A stretch of DNA of 64,000 nucleotides, from the NCBI GenBank assembly GCA_903872075.1, contig CAIQJF010000046.1:1-64000 (forward strand), written 5' to 3'. A program made the position numbers and the translations under genes. The first letter of the stretch is position 1, and each line of letters starts with the position of its first letter. Of the stretch, positions 56,693 through 64,000 are shown piece by piece. The DNA is from an uncultured Caulobacteraceae bacterium. Lineage in GTDB: Bacteria; Pseudomonadota; Alphaproteobacteria; Caulobacterales; Caulobacteraceae. The notes beneath the pieces are model-generated. The model worked only from the letters and a program-made list of their open reading frames with translations. It had not been told where the DNA came from and made no database searches.

Positions 56693-57304
56693 CTAGGCGG
56701 CGCTGACCGCTTTCATCGCATCTCTCAGACGTCGATCGAGAGAAACCGCCGCAACGGCCACCCACCCCACCAGCACCAGGGCGTAGATTCGCTCCCACCA
56801 GCCGACGTTCGCATCATTGACCAGCCGGGGCAGCAGCAGGTGGCGGGTCAGGACCGTGAGCAGCGCCATGACGGCAAAGGCCGCGATCAGGAAGACCCTG
56901 AGGCGCGCGGCGTCGTTGCGGCTGCGCAACCCCCAAACCAGCAGCAAGGGGGCAAATTCGATCCCGAGGGCGAGGTTGATCGCCATGTGACGCGGGTCGG
57001 GCCACGGGAAGACCGCAGCCTCGGCCATGCCGAAACCGGCCATGGCGAACAGCCCGGCGGTGAGCAGCGCGACGATCCTCGCCTGGGTCAGAAGGCCGAG
57101 GGCCAGGCCAAACCCGCCGCCGGCCAATGTCGCCAGCACGCTGGTGACCAGCACCCCGTCGTTGAACAGAGCGTGGGTGGGCGCGGCGATCCCGCCCAGT
57201 TCGCTGATGTCGTGACGGGCGGGATTTAGCCCTGGGTCGGCGGCCATGGCGACCAGGGTCGTCGCAATGGCGGTAGCGGGCGCGGCGACGCCGCAGGCGA
57301 GCAA
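56693..57304 (-). CDS. DUF998-like six-helix membrane protein
   Basis: A 203-residue integral membrane protein with about six hydrophobic helices. The segment PGLNPARHDISELGG, right after helix 1, is typical of the DUF998 family. Later helices are Ala/Leu-rich and the C-terminus is basic (RRLRDAMK). The start is unclear: a TTG at 57304 is the best available and no ATG lies in the preceding frame. Function unknown; it is downstream of nothing recognised on its strand and divergent from the toxin-antitoxin pair. Confidence 0.65.
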   Translation of the reverse strand: MLACGVAAPATAIATTLVAMAADPGLNPARHDISELGGIAAPTHALFNDGVLVTSVLATLAGGGFGLALGLLTQARIVALLTAGLFAMAGFGMAEAAVFPWPDPRHMAINLALGIEFAPLLLVWGLRSRNDAARLRVFLIAAFAVMALLTVLTRHLLLPRLVNDANVGWWERIYALVLVGWVAVAAVSLDRRLRDAMKAVSAA

Positions 57305-57421
57305 CAGGCGCGGAACGGGCGCAGACAGTCGGGGTGGAGCCTAGGATCGCACCGCAGCATTGTGCGCCGAAACCGGCGAGCGTGTCATGCTCGGGCATCG
57401 CGGCGGCGCCGGGGCATCAAC

Positions 57422-57451
57422 TTGAATTGTACTAGATTTCGTACATATAAT
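57422..57451 (+). promoter_or_regulatory. Promoter and likely operator of the YefM-YoeB operon
   Basis: TTGAAT (57422-57427) and TATAAT (57446-57451) are near-consensus -35 and -10 boxes 18 bases apart. Between them TGTAC (57428-57432) and GTACA (57441-57445) form an inverted repeat. YefM proteins are known to bind TGTACA palindromes, so this is a natural autoregulatory operator overlapping the promoter. Confidence 0.7.
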
Positions 57452-57468
57452 ACCGCTGGAGGGTTTCC

Positions 57469-57723
57469 ATGGACGTGCTCACCTACTCAGACACCCGCGC
57501 TCGCCTGAGGGAGGTGATGGACCGAGTCGTGGAAGACCGCATGCCGGTCGTGGTCACCCGTAGGCGCGGGGAGTCCGTGGTCATGGTCTCCCTCGCGGAC
57601 TGGAGCGCCATGGAGGAGACGCTCCATCTGGTGTCGAGCCCCGCCAACGCCCAGCGCCTCGCGGCCGCAATCGGTCAACTTGAGGCAGGCGCGGGGTCGG
57701 AACACCAGCTCATCGAGCCGTGA
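57469..57723 (+). CDS. yefM: YefM/Phd-family antitoxin
   Basis: An 84-residue antitoxin of the Phd/YefM fold. The N-terminal part (MDVLTYSDTRARLREVMDRVVEDRMPVVVTRRRGESVVMVSLADWSAMEET) is the DNA-binding and dimerisation domain; the rest is the flexible region that neutralises the toxin. GGAGGG lies before the ATG and a strong promoter-operator precedes it. The antitoxin stop codon TGA overlaps the toxin start GTG as GTGA. Confidence 0.9.
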   Translation: MDVLTYSDTRARLREVMDRVVEDRMPVVVTRRRGESVVMVSLADWSAMEETLHLVSSPANAQRLAAAIGQLEAGAGSEHQLIEP

Positions 57724-57986
57724 GTCTCATTTTCGCCGACCAAGCCTGGGAGGACTACCTCCACTGGCAGGCGTCTGACCTCAACATTCTGAACCGCCTG
57801 AATGGGCTGATCAAAGAGTGCATGCGTTCGCCGTTTACGGGCACGGGCAAACCCGAACCGTTGCGCGGCGAGCTTCGCGGCTGGTGGTCGCGGCGGATCA
57901 CCCTGCAGGACCGCCTGGTCTATCGCGTGACGGGCGAAGGGCCTGGGCAGCAGCTGGGAATCGCCCAGTGCCGGTACCACTACTGA
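57720..57986 (+). CDS. yoeB: YoeB mRNA-interferase toxin
   Basis: An 88-residue ribosome-dependent RNase of the RelE superfamily, YoeB branch. It carries the catalytic E46 and R65 at the same positions as the E. coli protein and the C-terminal catalytic His-Tyr pair (H87, Y88); typical segments are FADQAWEDYLHWQ, PFTGTGKPEPL and GWWSRRI. A small insert (GEGPGQQLG) is the only departure. It starts at a GTG overlapping the antitoxin stop by four bases, so the two are translationally coupled. All catalytic residues are intact, so it should be active. Confidence 0.9.
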   Translation: MSLIFADQAWEDYLHWQASDLNILNRLNGLIKECMRSPFTGTGKPEPLRGELRGWWSRRITLQDRLVYRVTGEGPGQQLGIAQCRYHY

Positions 57987-58032
57987 GACCGGACACTTCA
58001 TCGCTCAGGCCCTGTGTTGGCCGACAGGAGGT

Positions 58033-58539
58033 TCACAGCGGCTTGGAAAGCCAAAGCACCAGATCGTCATCCAGGCGCACCGTTTCACCGGGCGCCAGGG
58101 GGCGTTCGGCATAGGTCACGCCATGTCCATCGGGGCGATAGCCGAGGGTGAAGTAGAGGCTCTGCGCCGCGCCATAGTCGGCATAGAGCCCCACCCCCAG
58201 TCCAATCGTCGTCCTGCCGGCGTCTCGCGCGCAGTCCTCGAAGTGGCGGATGAGCGCGGTGGCGACACCCCGCCCTCGCACCTTGATGTCGACCCCGAGA
58301 TTGCTGATCTCGGGGGTTCGCGCGTCGCGGAAGCGTGCGTAGCCGGGCTCCCAGACCAGCGTTCCATAGCCGACCGGTCGCTCGCCCTCCCATGCAATCA
58401 GAACCAGGCGGCGACCGCTCGCCTGATCAGCGAGATAGCTCGCCCAGAGCTCCGGGGCGGCGTTCCATCCGTTGCCGCCGTCGACCTCCGCCAGTCGGTC
58501 GCGGTCGCCGACCCGGAGGTTGCGAAGTTCAATGACCAT
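58033..58539 (-). CDS. GNAT-family acetyltransferase
   Basis: A 168-residue N-acetyltransferase. The acetyl-CoA site is VDIKVRGRGVATALIRHFED (the R/Q-x-x-G-x-G/A loop), preceded by the beta-bulge pattern of ISNLGVD; the C-terminal beta strands (YADYGAAQSLYFTLGYRP) are typical of GNAT proteins. Substrate unknown. The ATG at 58539 is preferred, as it follows GGGGTGG at suitable distance; a GTG two codons upstream is possible. Convergent with the toxin gene. Confidence 0.8.
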   Translation of the reverse strand: MVIELRNLRVGDRDRLAEVDGGNGWNAAPELWASYLADQASGRRLVLIAWEGERPVGYGTLVWEPGYARFRDARTPEISNLGVDIKVRGRGVATALIRHFEDCARDAGRTTIGLGVGLYADYGAAQSLYFTLGYRPDGHGVTYAERPLAPGETVRLDDDLVLWLSKPL

Positions 58540-58652
58540 GTCCACCCCGGAGGCTTCGGAGCGGAGGCATCTACGATGTTCCGCCCCGCTCGCAATTTGA
58601 ATGTCGTACGGCCGATCGGATCGGACCTTTGCGACTCGGCTATGCTAGGCGA

Positions 58653-59291
58653 ATGGACTGCGTTCGACCGCCGGGAACCACGGGATATGAGACCGTCGCC
58701 GCGGCTCTCCTTGCCACGCGGTTGGATTTCGAAGAGGTGCACCGCCACGTGCTCCACCTCATTCCGGCTGACCCTGCGCGGATTCTCGATGTCGGTTCCG
58801 GGCCTGGACACGACGCCGCGACCCTTGCCGTCCGGGGTCACGCCGTCACTGCCGTTGAACCGACGCCTGAACTTCGCGAAGGCGCGAGGGCGCTCTACCG
58901 CCACCTGCCGATTGACTGGGTGGATGACAGCCTGCCCTCGCTGGGGCGTCTCACCGGCGCCCGTCCGAGTCCGTTCCGCTTCATCCTGGTGGAAGGCGTG
59001 TGGGCCCATTTGACCGCCCCCGAGCGCAGGGACGCCCTTCCGGTGCTCGCCCGGCTTCTGGCGGATGACGGCGTGCTCGCTATCTCACTGCGGCATGGGC
59101 CCGCGGCGCCGGGGAGGATCACGCATCCTGTGACCTCGCCTGAAACCATTGCCCTGGCCGAGTCGGCCGGCCTGACCACCTTGGTGAATGAGAGGACGGG
59201 ATCGATCCAGGCCGCGAATATCGCCAGCGGCGTCACCTGGACACGCATGGCCTTTGGCAGAACGCGTCAGACCCTCGCCGCCCGCGCATAA
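58653..59291 (+). CDS. Class I SAM-dependent methyltransferase
   Basis: A 212-residue methyltransferase. The SAM-binding motif I is ILDVGSGPGHDAATLA (about residues 44-59), with the acidic residue of motif II in AVEPTPELREGA; motif IV is near FILVEGVWAHL, and a post-IV ALLADDGVLAIS-type segment is present. Substrate not readable. The ATG at 58653 is taken; a TTG at 58629 is an alternative. The next gene on the strand, a cupin, starts 43 bases later. Confidence 0.8.
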   Translation: MDCVRPPGTTGYETVAAALLATRLDFEEVHRHVLHLIPADPARILDVGSGPGHDAATLAVRGHAVTAVEPTPELREGARALYRHLPIDWVDDSLPSLGRLTGARPSPFRFILVEGVWAHLTAPERRDALPVLARLLADDGVLAISLRHGPAAPGRITHPVTSPETIALAESAGLTTLVNERTGSIQAANIASGVTWTRMAFGRTRQTLAARA

Positions 59292-59333
59292 AATCTGCGT
59301 GGCGTTTCTCCACCTTGTGCTCAGGATAGCCCG

Positions 59334-59834
59334 ATGAACGATCGCCCCGACTTCATCGCACACTGGTCCCAGTTGGAACCCGCGGAACCGCACCGTTATG
59401 CGGGCGATGATGAGCCAATGGGTTTCGATACGTCACTAGGCCGGCTCCTCGGCCTCACACGCATCGGGATCCACCATGTGCGGCTGCCACCCGGCAGACG
59501 CACATCTCTTCCCCACGCCGAGAGCGCCGAGGAGGAGTTCGTCCATGTGATTGACGGCCATCCCGACGCCTGGATCGACGGAACGCTTCATCGGCTGTGG
59601 CCAGGCGACAGCGTCGCCTTTCCCGCGGGCACCGGCATCTGCCACACCTTCCTCAACAACACGGACGAAGAGGTGCGTTTGATCGTGGTCGGGGAGAAGC
59701 GAAAGCCGGAGAACCGGGGACGGTATCCGCTCAATCCGGAGGTCGAACGGGGTAGTCCCTACGCGTGGCCTGACGCGCCGGAGAGGCCGCTGGGGCCGCA
59801 CGATGGGCGCGCGACGCTCAAACGGGCCGGCTGA
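59334..59834 (+). CDS. Cupin-domain protein
   Basis: A 166-residue cupin. Metal-binding cupin motif 1 is probably HAESAEEEFVHVIDG (with His and Glu) and motif 2 PAGTGICHTFLNN (His). The fold suggests small-molecule binding or an oxygenase or isomerase role, but nothing more precise can be seen. The gene follows the methyltransferase on the same strand with a 43-base gap, so they may be co-transcribed. A plain ribosome site (AGGATAG) precedes the ATG. Confidence 0.75.
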   Translation: MNDRPDFIAHWSQLEPAEPHRYAGDDEPMGFDTSLGRLLGLTRIGIHHVRLPPGRRTSLPHAESAEEEFVHVIDGHPDAWIDGTLHRLWPGDSVAFPAGTGICHTFLNNTDEEVRLIVVGEKRKPENRGRYPLNPEVERGSPYAWPDAPERPLGPHDGRATLKRAG

Positions 59835-59855
59835 CCTGGGGTCGGCGGACGGCTC

Positions 59856-60257
59856 TCAATCGATCTCGGCCGCCAGGCGCGTAAAGACGGCGATGAAATC
59901 GTCGGGCGCGGCGCGGTCCAGCGCGCCGTCGTCGATCTCTTTGGCGGTCCACATCCACGAGCGCGCGGGGTCGTCGCGCATGGCCCAGTTCGGGAAAAGG
60001 CGCTCGGCCACGGGGCGCGAGACGCGCTGGACGACGTCAAGGTGACGGTTATCGCGCGCGATGCTGCGATAGCGCGCCTCCACCGCCGCTTGCGGCCCTT
60101 CCAGCAGCTGCAGATAGACGTCCTGCCGGCAGATGAGCGCGCCGGTGATCGCGTCCCGTGGATTGTTCCGCCGGGCGGTCATGAGGATTCCGTTCATGGC
60201 CGCATCGTCAAAGCCGAATGGCTGCGACGAGTAGATCAGTTGGATCAGGTCTGACAC
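59856..60257 (-). CDS. Short BLUF-domain blue-light photoreceptor
   Basis: A 133-residue single-domain BLUF protein, a flavin-based blue-light sensor. Key residues are Y9 (LIYSSQ), N32 (in RRNNPRDAITG) and Q50 (YLQLLEG), matching the Tyr-Asn-Gln network that changes hydrogen bonding on illumination; PNWAM gives the Trp and Met near the flavin. Like BlrB and PixD types it has no output domain, so it must act through partner proteins. GGAGTCC is the nearest ribosome site. Convergent with the cupin gene. Confidence 0.9.
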   Translation of the reverse strand: MSDLIQLIYSSQPFGFDDAAMNGILMTARRNNPRDAITGALICRQDVYLQLLEGPQAAVEARYRSIARDNRHLDVVQRVSRPVAERLFPNWAMRDDPARSWMWTAKEIDDGALDRAAPDDFIAVFTRLAAEID

Positions 60258-60382
60258 CGAAGGACTCCCAGGTTGACGTTGACCCTAGAACCGGATCGCT
60301 TCGGGCGGAACCGTTCCGTAGCGCGACTGAGAGTTTAAATATGCGGGGCCAGGACACCATCGAGGCGCCGCGGATGCGTTCG

Positions 60383-60850
60383 TTACCGGAGACCCGCGGG
60401 ATTCTCCGAGTAGTGGATTTCGACGATCTTCCACTTGCCGTCGCGCCGGAACCAGACGTCGGTTTCCGAGTATGACGACTTGACCTCGCCCTTGCCCGGG
60501 AAGCGGGTCGTGACCGTGGCCAGATAGCTCGCCACGGCCGCATCGCCCTGGGGGCTCGCCTGAACGCACATGTCGGAGTCCTTGAAGCTGACGATCGCGC
60601 CGCCGCCCTTGATGAAGGCCGTCCAGTCCGACCTGTAGGCCGGCAGCGTCGTCGGTCCTTCCGCGAACAGGGCGCGCAGATCGTCGGCGTAGAAGCCGAA
60701 ATAGGTCGGCAGATCGTTGGCGGCGTAGGCGGCGTTTACCGACTCTTCCAATCGCCGAACTTCCGTTTCCGGAGAGACAGGGGTCGCGCTGACCGGCGAG
60801 GACACCGCTATCGCCATGAGTCCGGAGACAACGGCACGGATGGTCATCAT
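60383..60850 (-). CDS. Exported SnoaL-like (NTF2-fold) protein
   Basis: A 155-residue protein with a signal peptide (MMTIRAVVSGLMAIAVSSPVSA) and an NTF2-like alpha-beta cone: VRRLEESVNAAYAANDLPTYFGFYADDLRALFAEGP, WTAFIKGGGAIVSFKDSDM, SETDVWFRRDGKWKIVEIHYS. This pattern is the DUF4440/SnoaL type, where the fold forms a pocket for ligands or carries a catalytic function. Function unknown. The start at 60850 places the signal peptide correctly. Confidence 0.75.
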   Translation of the reverse strand: MMTIRAVVSGLMAIAVSSPVSATPVSPETEVRRLEESVNAAYAANDLPTYFGFYADDLRALFAEGPTTLPAYRSDWTAFIKGGGAIVSFKDSDMCVQASPQGDAAVASYLATVTTRFPGKGEVKSSYSETDVWFRRDGKWKIVEIHYSENPAGLR

Positions 60851-60999
60851 CAGGCTATCCCCGATCTGGCGCGGCGTGAGGTCAAACTTCAACGTGACCT
60901 TGGGTGCCGCGGCGGGCAAGCCCTACTTTCGCGCGACCCGCTGGCAGGCTGGTGAGGTCGTGTCGACTTGGTCCCAGGGTTAGGGGTAGGGGAGTCGCC

Positions 61000-61743
61000 A
61001 TGACCTGGCCCCGGGCGATCCTGTTCGATCTCGATGACACACTGATCCATGCGCATGCGCGCCCGGATGAGGCCTGGCTGGCGGTCACGCGGGAAATGGC
61101 CGACGCCTTGGTGCCGCTGACGCCGGAGGAGGCCGCCCGCGCCATCGCCAATTTCGCCCGGACCTTCTGGGACGACGCCGACCGCCACCGGGCGTTCCGC
61201 CAGACGTTGTCGGCGGCCCGCCACGCAATCGTCTCAGGCGGGCTCGTCCAGCTGGCCGCAATAGGTCGGCCCATTCCTTCCGGGGCGATCGCGACGCAAC
61301 TGGCTTTGCGATTCAGCGCCTATCGGATTGAACAGATGCGCCTCTGCGACGGCGCGCACGAGACGATCGACGCGCTCCGCGCGCGGGGGGTGAAGCTCGG
61401 GCTCATCACCAACGGCGACGGACCGGGCCAAAGAGCCAAAATCGACCGCTTCGCGCTGGCCCACCGCTTCGACCATATCCAGATCGAGGGCGAGCACGGC
61501 TTCGGCAAGCCGGAAGAGCGCGCGTATCTGCATGCGCTCGAAACGCTGGGGGCGTCCCCTCAGGGCACCTGGATCATCGGCGACAACCTGGAGTGGGAAG
61601 TCGCAGCGCCGCAGGCGCTCGGCCTCTATGCGGTCTGGTGTGACCATGCCGGCGGCGGCCTGCCGGCGGGAACCCTAGTGGTTCCAGATCGTATTGTTCG
61701 CTCCGTGCCAGAGGTGCTCGAGCTTTTCGACGGAGGAGACTAA
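61000..61743 (+). CDS. HAD-superfamily hydrolase
   Basis: A 247-residue haloacid-dehalogenase-family phosphatase. Motif I DLDDTL (nucleophile Asp), motif II LITNGD (Thr/Ser), motif III Lys in GFGKPE, motif IV IIGDNLEWEV (Asp pair) are all in place, with an alpha-helical C1 cap between I and II. AGGGGAG precedes the ATG at 61000. Substrate unknown, possibly a phosphoglycolate- or nucleotide-type phosphate. The end overlaps the convergent phosphotransferase gene by four bases. Confidence 0.85.
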   Translation: MTWPRAILFDLDDTLIHAHARPDEAWLAVTREMADALVPLTPEEAARAIANFARTFWDDADRHRAFRQTLSAARHAIVSGGLVQLAAIGRPIPSGAIATQLALRFSAYRIEQMRLCDGAHETIDALRARGVKLGLITNGDGPGQRAKIDRFALAHRFDHIQIEGEHGFGKPEERAYLHALETLGASPQGTWIIGDNLEWEVAAPQALGLYAVWCDHAGGGLPAGTLVVPDRIVRSVPEVLELFDGGD

Positions 61744-62666
61744 GGCCGCCCTCGTTCGCGCGCGTGGTCGGCGAGGACGGCGTCGATCGCGCGCCGACCC
61801 GTGTCCGCGATAACCGGGCTGCGGTCGCGGTAGTAGGACAGGTTGAGCACGCCCACGGCCAATCCCCAGGCGCGTCCCCGGATCCAGGTCGCGTCGTCGA
61901 CCGCTATGGCGGTCCTGAAGGCCTCGCGCGTGTGATCGTCGAACAGGGTCCAGGCCACCTGCAGCTCGCAGGCCGGATCGCCGGCGCCCAGGCAGCTCCA
62001 GTCGATGACACCGCTGAGCCGTCCCTCCAGCGCCAGCAGGTTTCCGGCGCTGAGGTCGCCATGAATCCAGACCGGCGGCCGATCCCAGGCCGCGACCTTG
62101 GCGTCCGCTTCCCACGCCGCGGCGATCAGGCCGATGTCCTCCAGGTCCGAGAGCCAGGCCAGGCGTTCCTCGATCGTGGCCCGCCACTGCGCCAAGGCCG
62201 CGCCGCGACCGTGGTTGTGCGCGCCGGCGACCGGGGCCTTGGTGGCGTCGAGCGCCTGCAGGGCCTGAATGAACGCCGCCAGATCGTGCGCCAACCTGTC
62301 CATATCGCTTACACGACCTGGCGCCAGGGTGTCGCCGTCGAGCCACCGGCAGACCGACCACGTCCACGGATAGCCTGCGCCAGGCGCGCCCAAGGCGAGC
62401 GGCAAGGGCAGCGGCAGCGGAAGGGCGGGTGCGAGGTAGGGTAGCCAGGTGTGTTCCTTGCCTATGGCCGGCACGGCGCTCGGACGGCGCGGCAGCCGCG
62501 CGGCCAAGTGTTCGCCCAGGCGGTACATGGCGTTGTCGGTTCCGTCCGAACGGACCGGCGCAATGTCCAGTCCGTCCCATTGCGGGAACTGGGCGGCGAG
62601 CAGGCGGCGCACCGTGGCTGCGTCGGTGCGCACCTCGTCGTCGTGCAGCCTGGGCGCCTCCGTCAT
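61740..62666 (-). CDS. Aminoglycoside-phosphotransferase-fold (APH) kinase
   Basis: A 308-residue protein kinase-like phosphotransferase. The catalytic loop is WIHGDLSAGNLL (HGD, Asn), and the metal-binding Asp lies in GVIDWSCLG. Such proteins phosphorylate antibiotics, choline, homoserine or sugars; this one resembles the MDR/choline-kinase-like branch (APH family, COG3173) and not a known resistance enzyme. The N-terminal domain is compact. Convergent with the HAD gene and divergent from the dihydrodipicolinate-synthase-like gene. Confidence 0.8.
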   Translation of the reverse strand: MTEAPRLHDDEVRTDAATVRRLLAAQFPQWDGLDIAPVRSDGTDNAMYRLGEHLAARLPRRPSAVPAIGKEHTWLPYLAPALPLPLPLPLALGAPGAGYPWTWSVCRWLDGDTLAPGRVSDMDRLAHDLAAFIQALQALDATKAPVAGAHNHGRGAALAQWRATIEERLAWLSDLEDIGLIAAAWEADAKVAAWDRPPVWIHGDLSAGNLLALEGRLSGVIDWSCLGAGDPACELQVAWTLFDDHTREAFRTAIAVDDATWIRGRAWGLAVGVLNLSYYRDRSPVIADTGRRAIDAVLADHARERGRP

Positions 62667-62819
62667 GTTTTCGCTCCCAGGGTGCCGGCGGCCGACGACC
62701 CTCCATCGCCGATCACCCGCGTTTCATACTATCATGGCCTTAACTCTCGCCGAGGTCAGTCCGCGTCGCCATGACGGTACGGGCTCGGGCGAGCGACCCG
62801 AACAATCTTGGAGGCTCCC

Positions 62820-63725
62820 TTGTTCGCCAGTGGTCTGATCGCGTTTCCAATTACCCCCATGGATGCCGACGGCCGTGTCGACGCCGCAGCGCTGCGGCGG
62901 CTGGTTCGCCGGCTTGTCGACGCCGAGGTCGACGCGGTCTGCGTGCTGGGCAGTACTGGATCCTACCCGTTCGTGGCGCGGGACGAACGGCGCCGGGCGG
63001 TCGAGGCCGCGGCGGCGGAAATCGACGGCGCTCTGCCGCTCATGGCGGGCGTCGGCGCGCTGCGCACCGACCACGCCGTGCTTCACACCCAGGACGCCGC
63101 GGGCGCCGGCGCGGTCATGGGGCTTTTGGCGCCGGTGTCCTATACGCCGCTGACCGATGAGGAGGTGGAGACCCACTTCGCCACCGTGGCGGGGGAGGGC
63201 GGCCTGCCGCTGTGCATCTACGACAACCCCGCATCGACCCATTTCGCCATCAGCGACGCCTTGAGCGCGCGCCTGAGCCGGATTCCGAACATCGTCGCGG
63301 TGAAGTCGCCGTCTCCACCTGGGCCCGAAGCCAAGGATCGGGTCGAGGCGCTGAGGGCCAGCACGCCGGAGGGTTTCTCGGTTGGGTTCAGCGGCGACGC
63401 GACCGCGGCCGAGACGATGATTGCCGGCGCCGACGCCTGGTACAGCGTGCTCGGCGGCCTGTTCCCGGCGCCGCTGGTGGCGTTCAGGCGGGCCGTGGCG
63501 GCGGGAGATATCGAGGAAGCCCGGCGACTGGACCTCGCGTTGCGGCCCCTGTGGGACCTGTTCCGGGAGTTCAGCGGCCTGCGCGTCGTCTACGCCGCCG
63601 CCCGCCTCACCGGCCTCTGCGCGGCGGACCCGCCACGTCCGATCCTGCCCTTGCCGGCGGCCGCCCAGGCCAAGGTGGCCGAGGTCATCGCGAACCTTCG
63701 CGGGACTCTTGATCCCCGCCTCTGA
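62820..63725 (+). CDS. Dihydrodipicolinate-synthase (DapA)-family aldolase/lyase
   Basis: A 301-residue TIM-barrel aldolase of the DHDPS/NAL family. The Schiff-base Lys is in VAVKSPSP; the Tyr in PLCIYDNPAS and the GSTGSYPF segment (Thr pair) complete the active site. Because no other lysine-biosynthesis gene is near and Arg138-type residues of DapA are not obvious, it may be a sugar-acid aldolase, keto-deoxy-acid dehydratase or similar instead of DapA proper. GGAGG precedes the TTG codon at 62820, which I choose as start. Confidence 0.8.
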   Translation: MFASGLIAFPITPMDADGRVDAAALRRLVRRLVDAEVDAVCVLGSTGSYPFVARDERRRAVEAAAAEIDGALPLMAGVGALRTDHAVLHTQDAAGAGAVMGLLAPVSYTPLTDEEVETHFATVAGEGGLPLCIYDNPASTHFAISDALSARLSRIPNIVAVKSPSPPGPEAKDRVEALRASTPEGFSVGFSGDATAAETMIAGADAWYSVLGGLFPAPLVAFRRAVAAGDIEEARRLDLALRPLWDLFREFSGLRVVYAAARLTGLCAADPPRPILPLPAAAQAKVAEVIANLRGTLDPRL

Positions 63726-63746
63726 CGCGAGGCTTTCTGTCCGTCG

Positions 63747-64000
63747 CTATGAGACGTGCCGGCTGATGGCGCGCAGGGCGGCGATGTTCTCGAGGTCCTT
63801 GTTGGTGTTCTCCAGCGGGGTGGTTCCATACGCGGGGTTCGCGGAGAGCTTCACGATCACGACGCCGCGCGCCGGATCGACATAGACGTACTGATTGTAG
63901 ACGCCGATGGCGCTGAAATCGCCCTCGTCGCCGGCCGGCAGCCACCATTGGTAGCCATAGCCCGGGCCGAACACGTGGTCTCCGACCCACGGACCGCCGG
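63747..64000 (-). CDS. Serine hydrolase (beta-lactamase fold), C-terminal end
   Basis: The last 84 or so codons of a gene that begins beyond the window. The sequence GPGYGYQWWLPAGDEGDFSAIGVYNQYVYVDPARGVVIVKLSANP matches the C-terminal strands of class C beta-lactamase/esterase-type hydrolases (the G-x-G-x-x-W and Y-V-D-P segments). No catalytic motif is in view, so the call rests on these strands only. Confidence 0.6.
   Translation of the reverse strand, partial: GGPWVGDHVFGPGYGYQWWLPAGDEGDFSAIGVYNQYVYVDPARGVVIVKLSANPAYGTTPLENTNKDLENIAALRAISRHVS

Overview
The window is high-GC DNA with dense gene packing, short intergenic gaps and no tRNA, rRNA, CRISPR array, phage gene or transposase that I could recognise. 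The gene set points to an aerobic alphaproteobacterium of the Caulobacterales, most likely Phenylobacterium-like. It has three Baeyer-Villiger monooxygenases (BVMOs), two phytanoyl-CoA-type dioxygenases, a ScfR/RamB-like regulator divergent from a long isocitrate lyase, PEP-CTERM proteins ending in PEPxxW plus an Arg cluster, and BLUF and adenylate-cyclase signalling proteins. The genus is an inference from gene content, not from a marker gene.

Layout. 1-7.3 kb: the end of a POT peptide transporter, a small anchored protein, a TauD-like dioxygenase, a TIR-TolB-TPR protein divergent from a di-heme cytochrome c, and several orphan genes separated by degenerate intergenic repeats and one probable gene remnant. 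7.4-12.3 kb: a CBS-pair protein, a short-chain dehydrogenase (SDR), an inositol-phosphatase-family enzyme, a VOC protein and two tandem PEP-CTERM genes. One PEP-CTERM protein looks like a C39-type cysteine peptidase; the other carries a one-base frameshift. Both are preceded by the same 17-bp sequence. 12.4-24.3 kb: lipid and xenobiotic metabolism (double-hotdog thioesterase, GST, ABM, MDR reductase, PhyH dioxygenase, BVMO) with a tandem TetR-TetR regulator and a double cNMP-binding protein, then a class II amidotransferase, an SDR and an M20 peptidase. 24.5-30.1 kb: the glyoxylate shunt, with malate synthase G and a ScfR/RamB-like regulator divergent from isocitrate lyase, closed by two large palindromes and a strong terminator. 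30.2-33.4 kb: a BVMO, alpha/beta hydrolase and enoyl-CoA hydratase cassette suited to opening cyclic or long-chain ketones. 33.6-43 kb: a third PEP-CTERM protein, PPK2, an AraC regulator, a third BVMO, a 900-aa membrane GAF-PAS adenylate cyclase and a COG2509 flavoprotein. 43.1-43.9 kb: a stretch without a confident gene, partly A+T-rich. 43.9-50.4 kb: a minus-strand run of serine hydrolase, VOC, SRPBCC, two MFS transporters and a maleylacetate-reductase-like dehydrogenase. 50.4-54.6 kb: a three-gene secreted-protein operon with an M48 protease, then a second PhyH dioxygenase divergent from a class II aldolase. 54.6-64 kb: OpgH glucosyltransferase, a DUF998-like membrane protein, a YefM-YoeB toxin-antitoxin pair, and housekeeping or stress genes including a short BLUF photoreceptor.

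How the parts connect. BVMOs turn ketones into esters or lactones, hydrolases open them, CoA-linked enzymes shorten the acids, and the glyoxylate shunt assimilates the acetyl-CoA. This reading of the window as catabolic and assimilatory is inferred from families and gene order. The least ordinary items are the PEP-CTERM C39-like peptidase with its shared upstream element, the TIR-TolB-TPR protein, the tandem TetR protein and the M48 trio.
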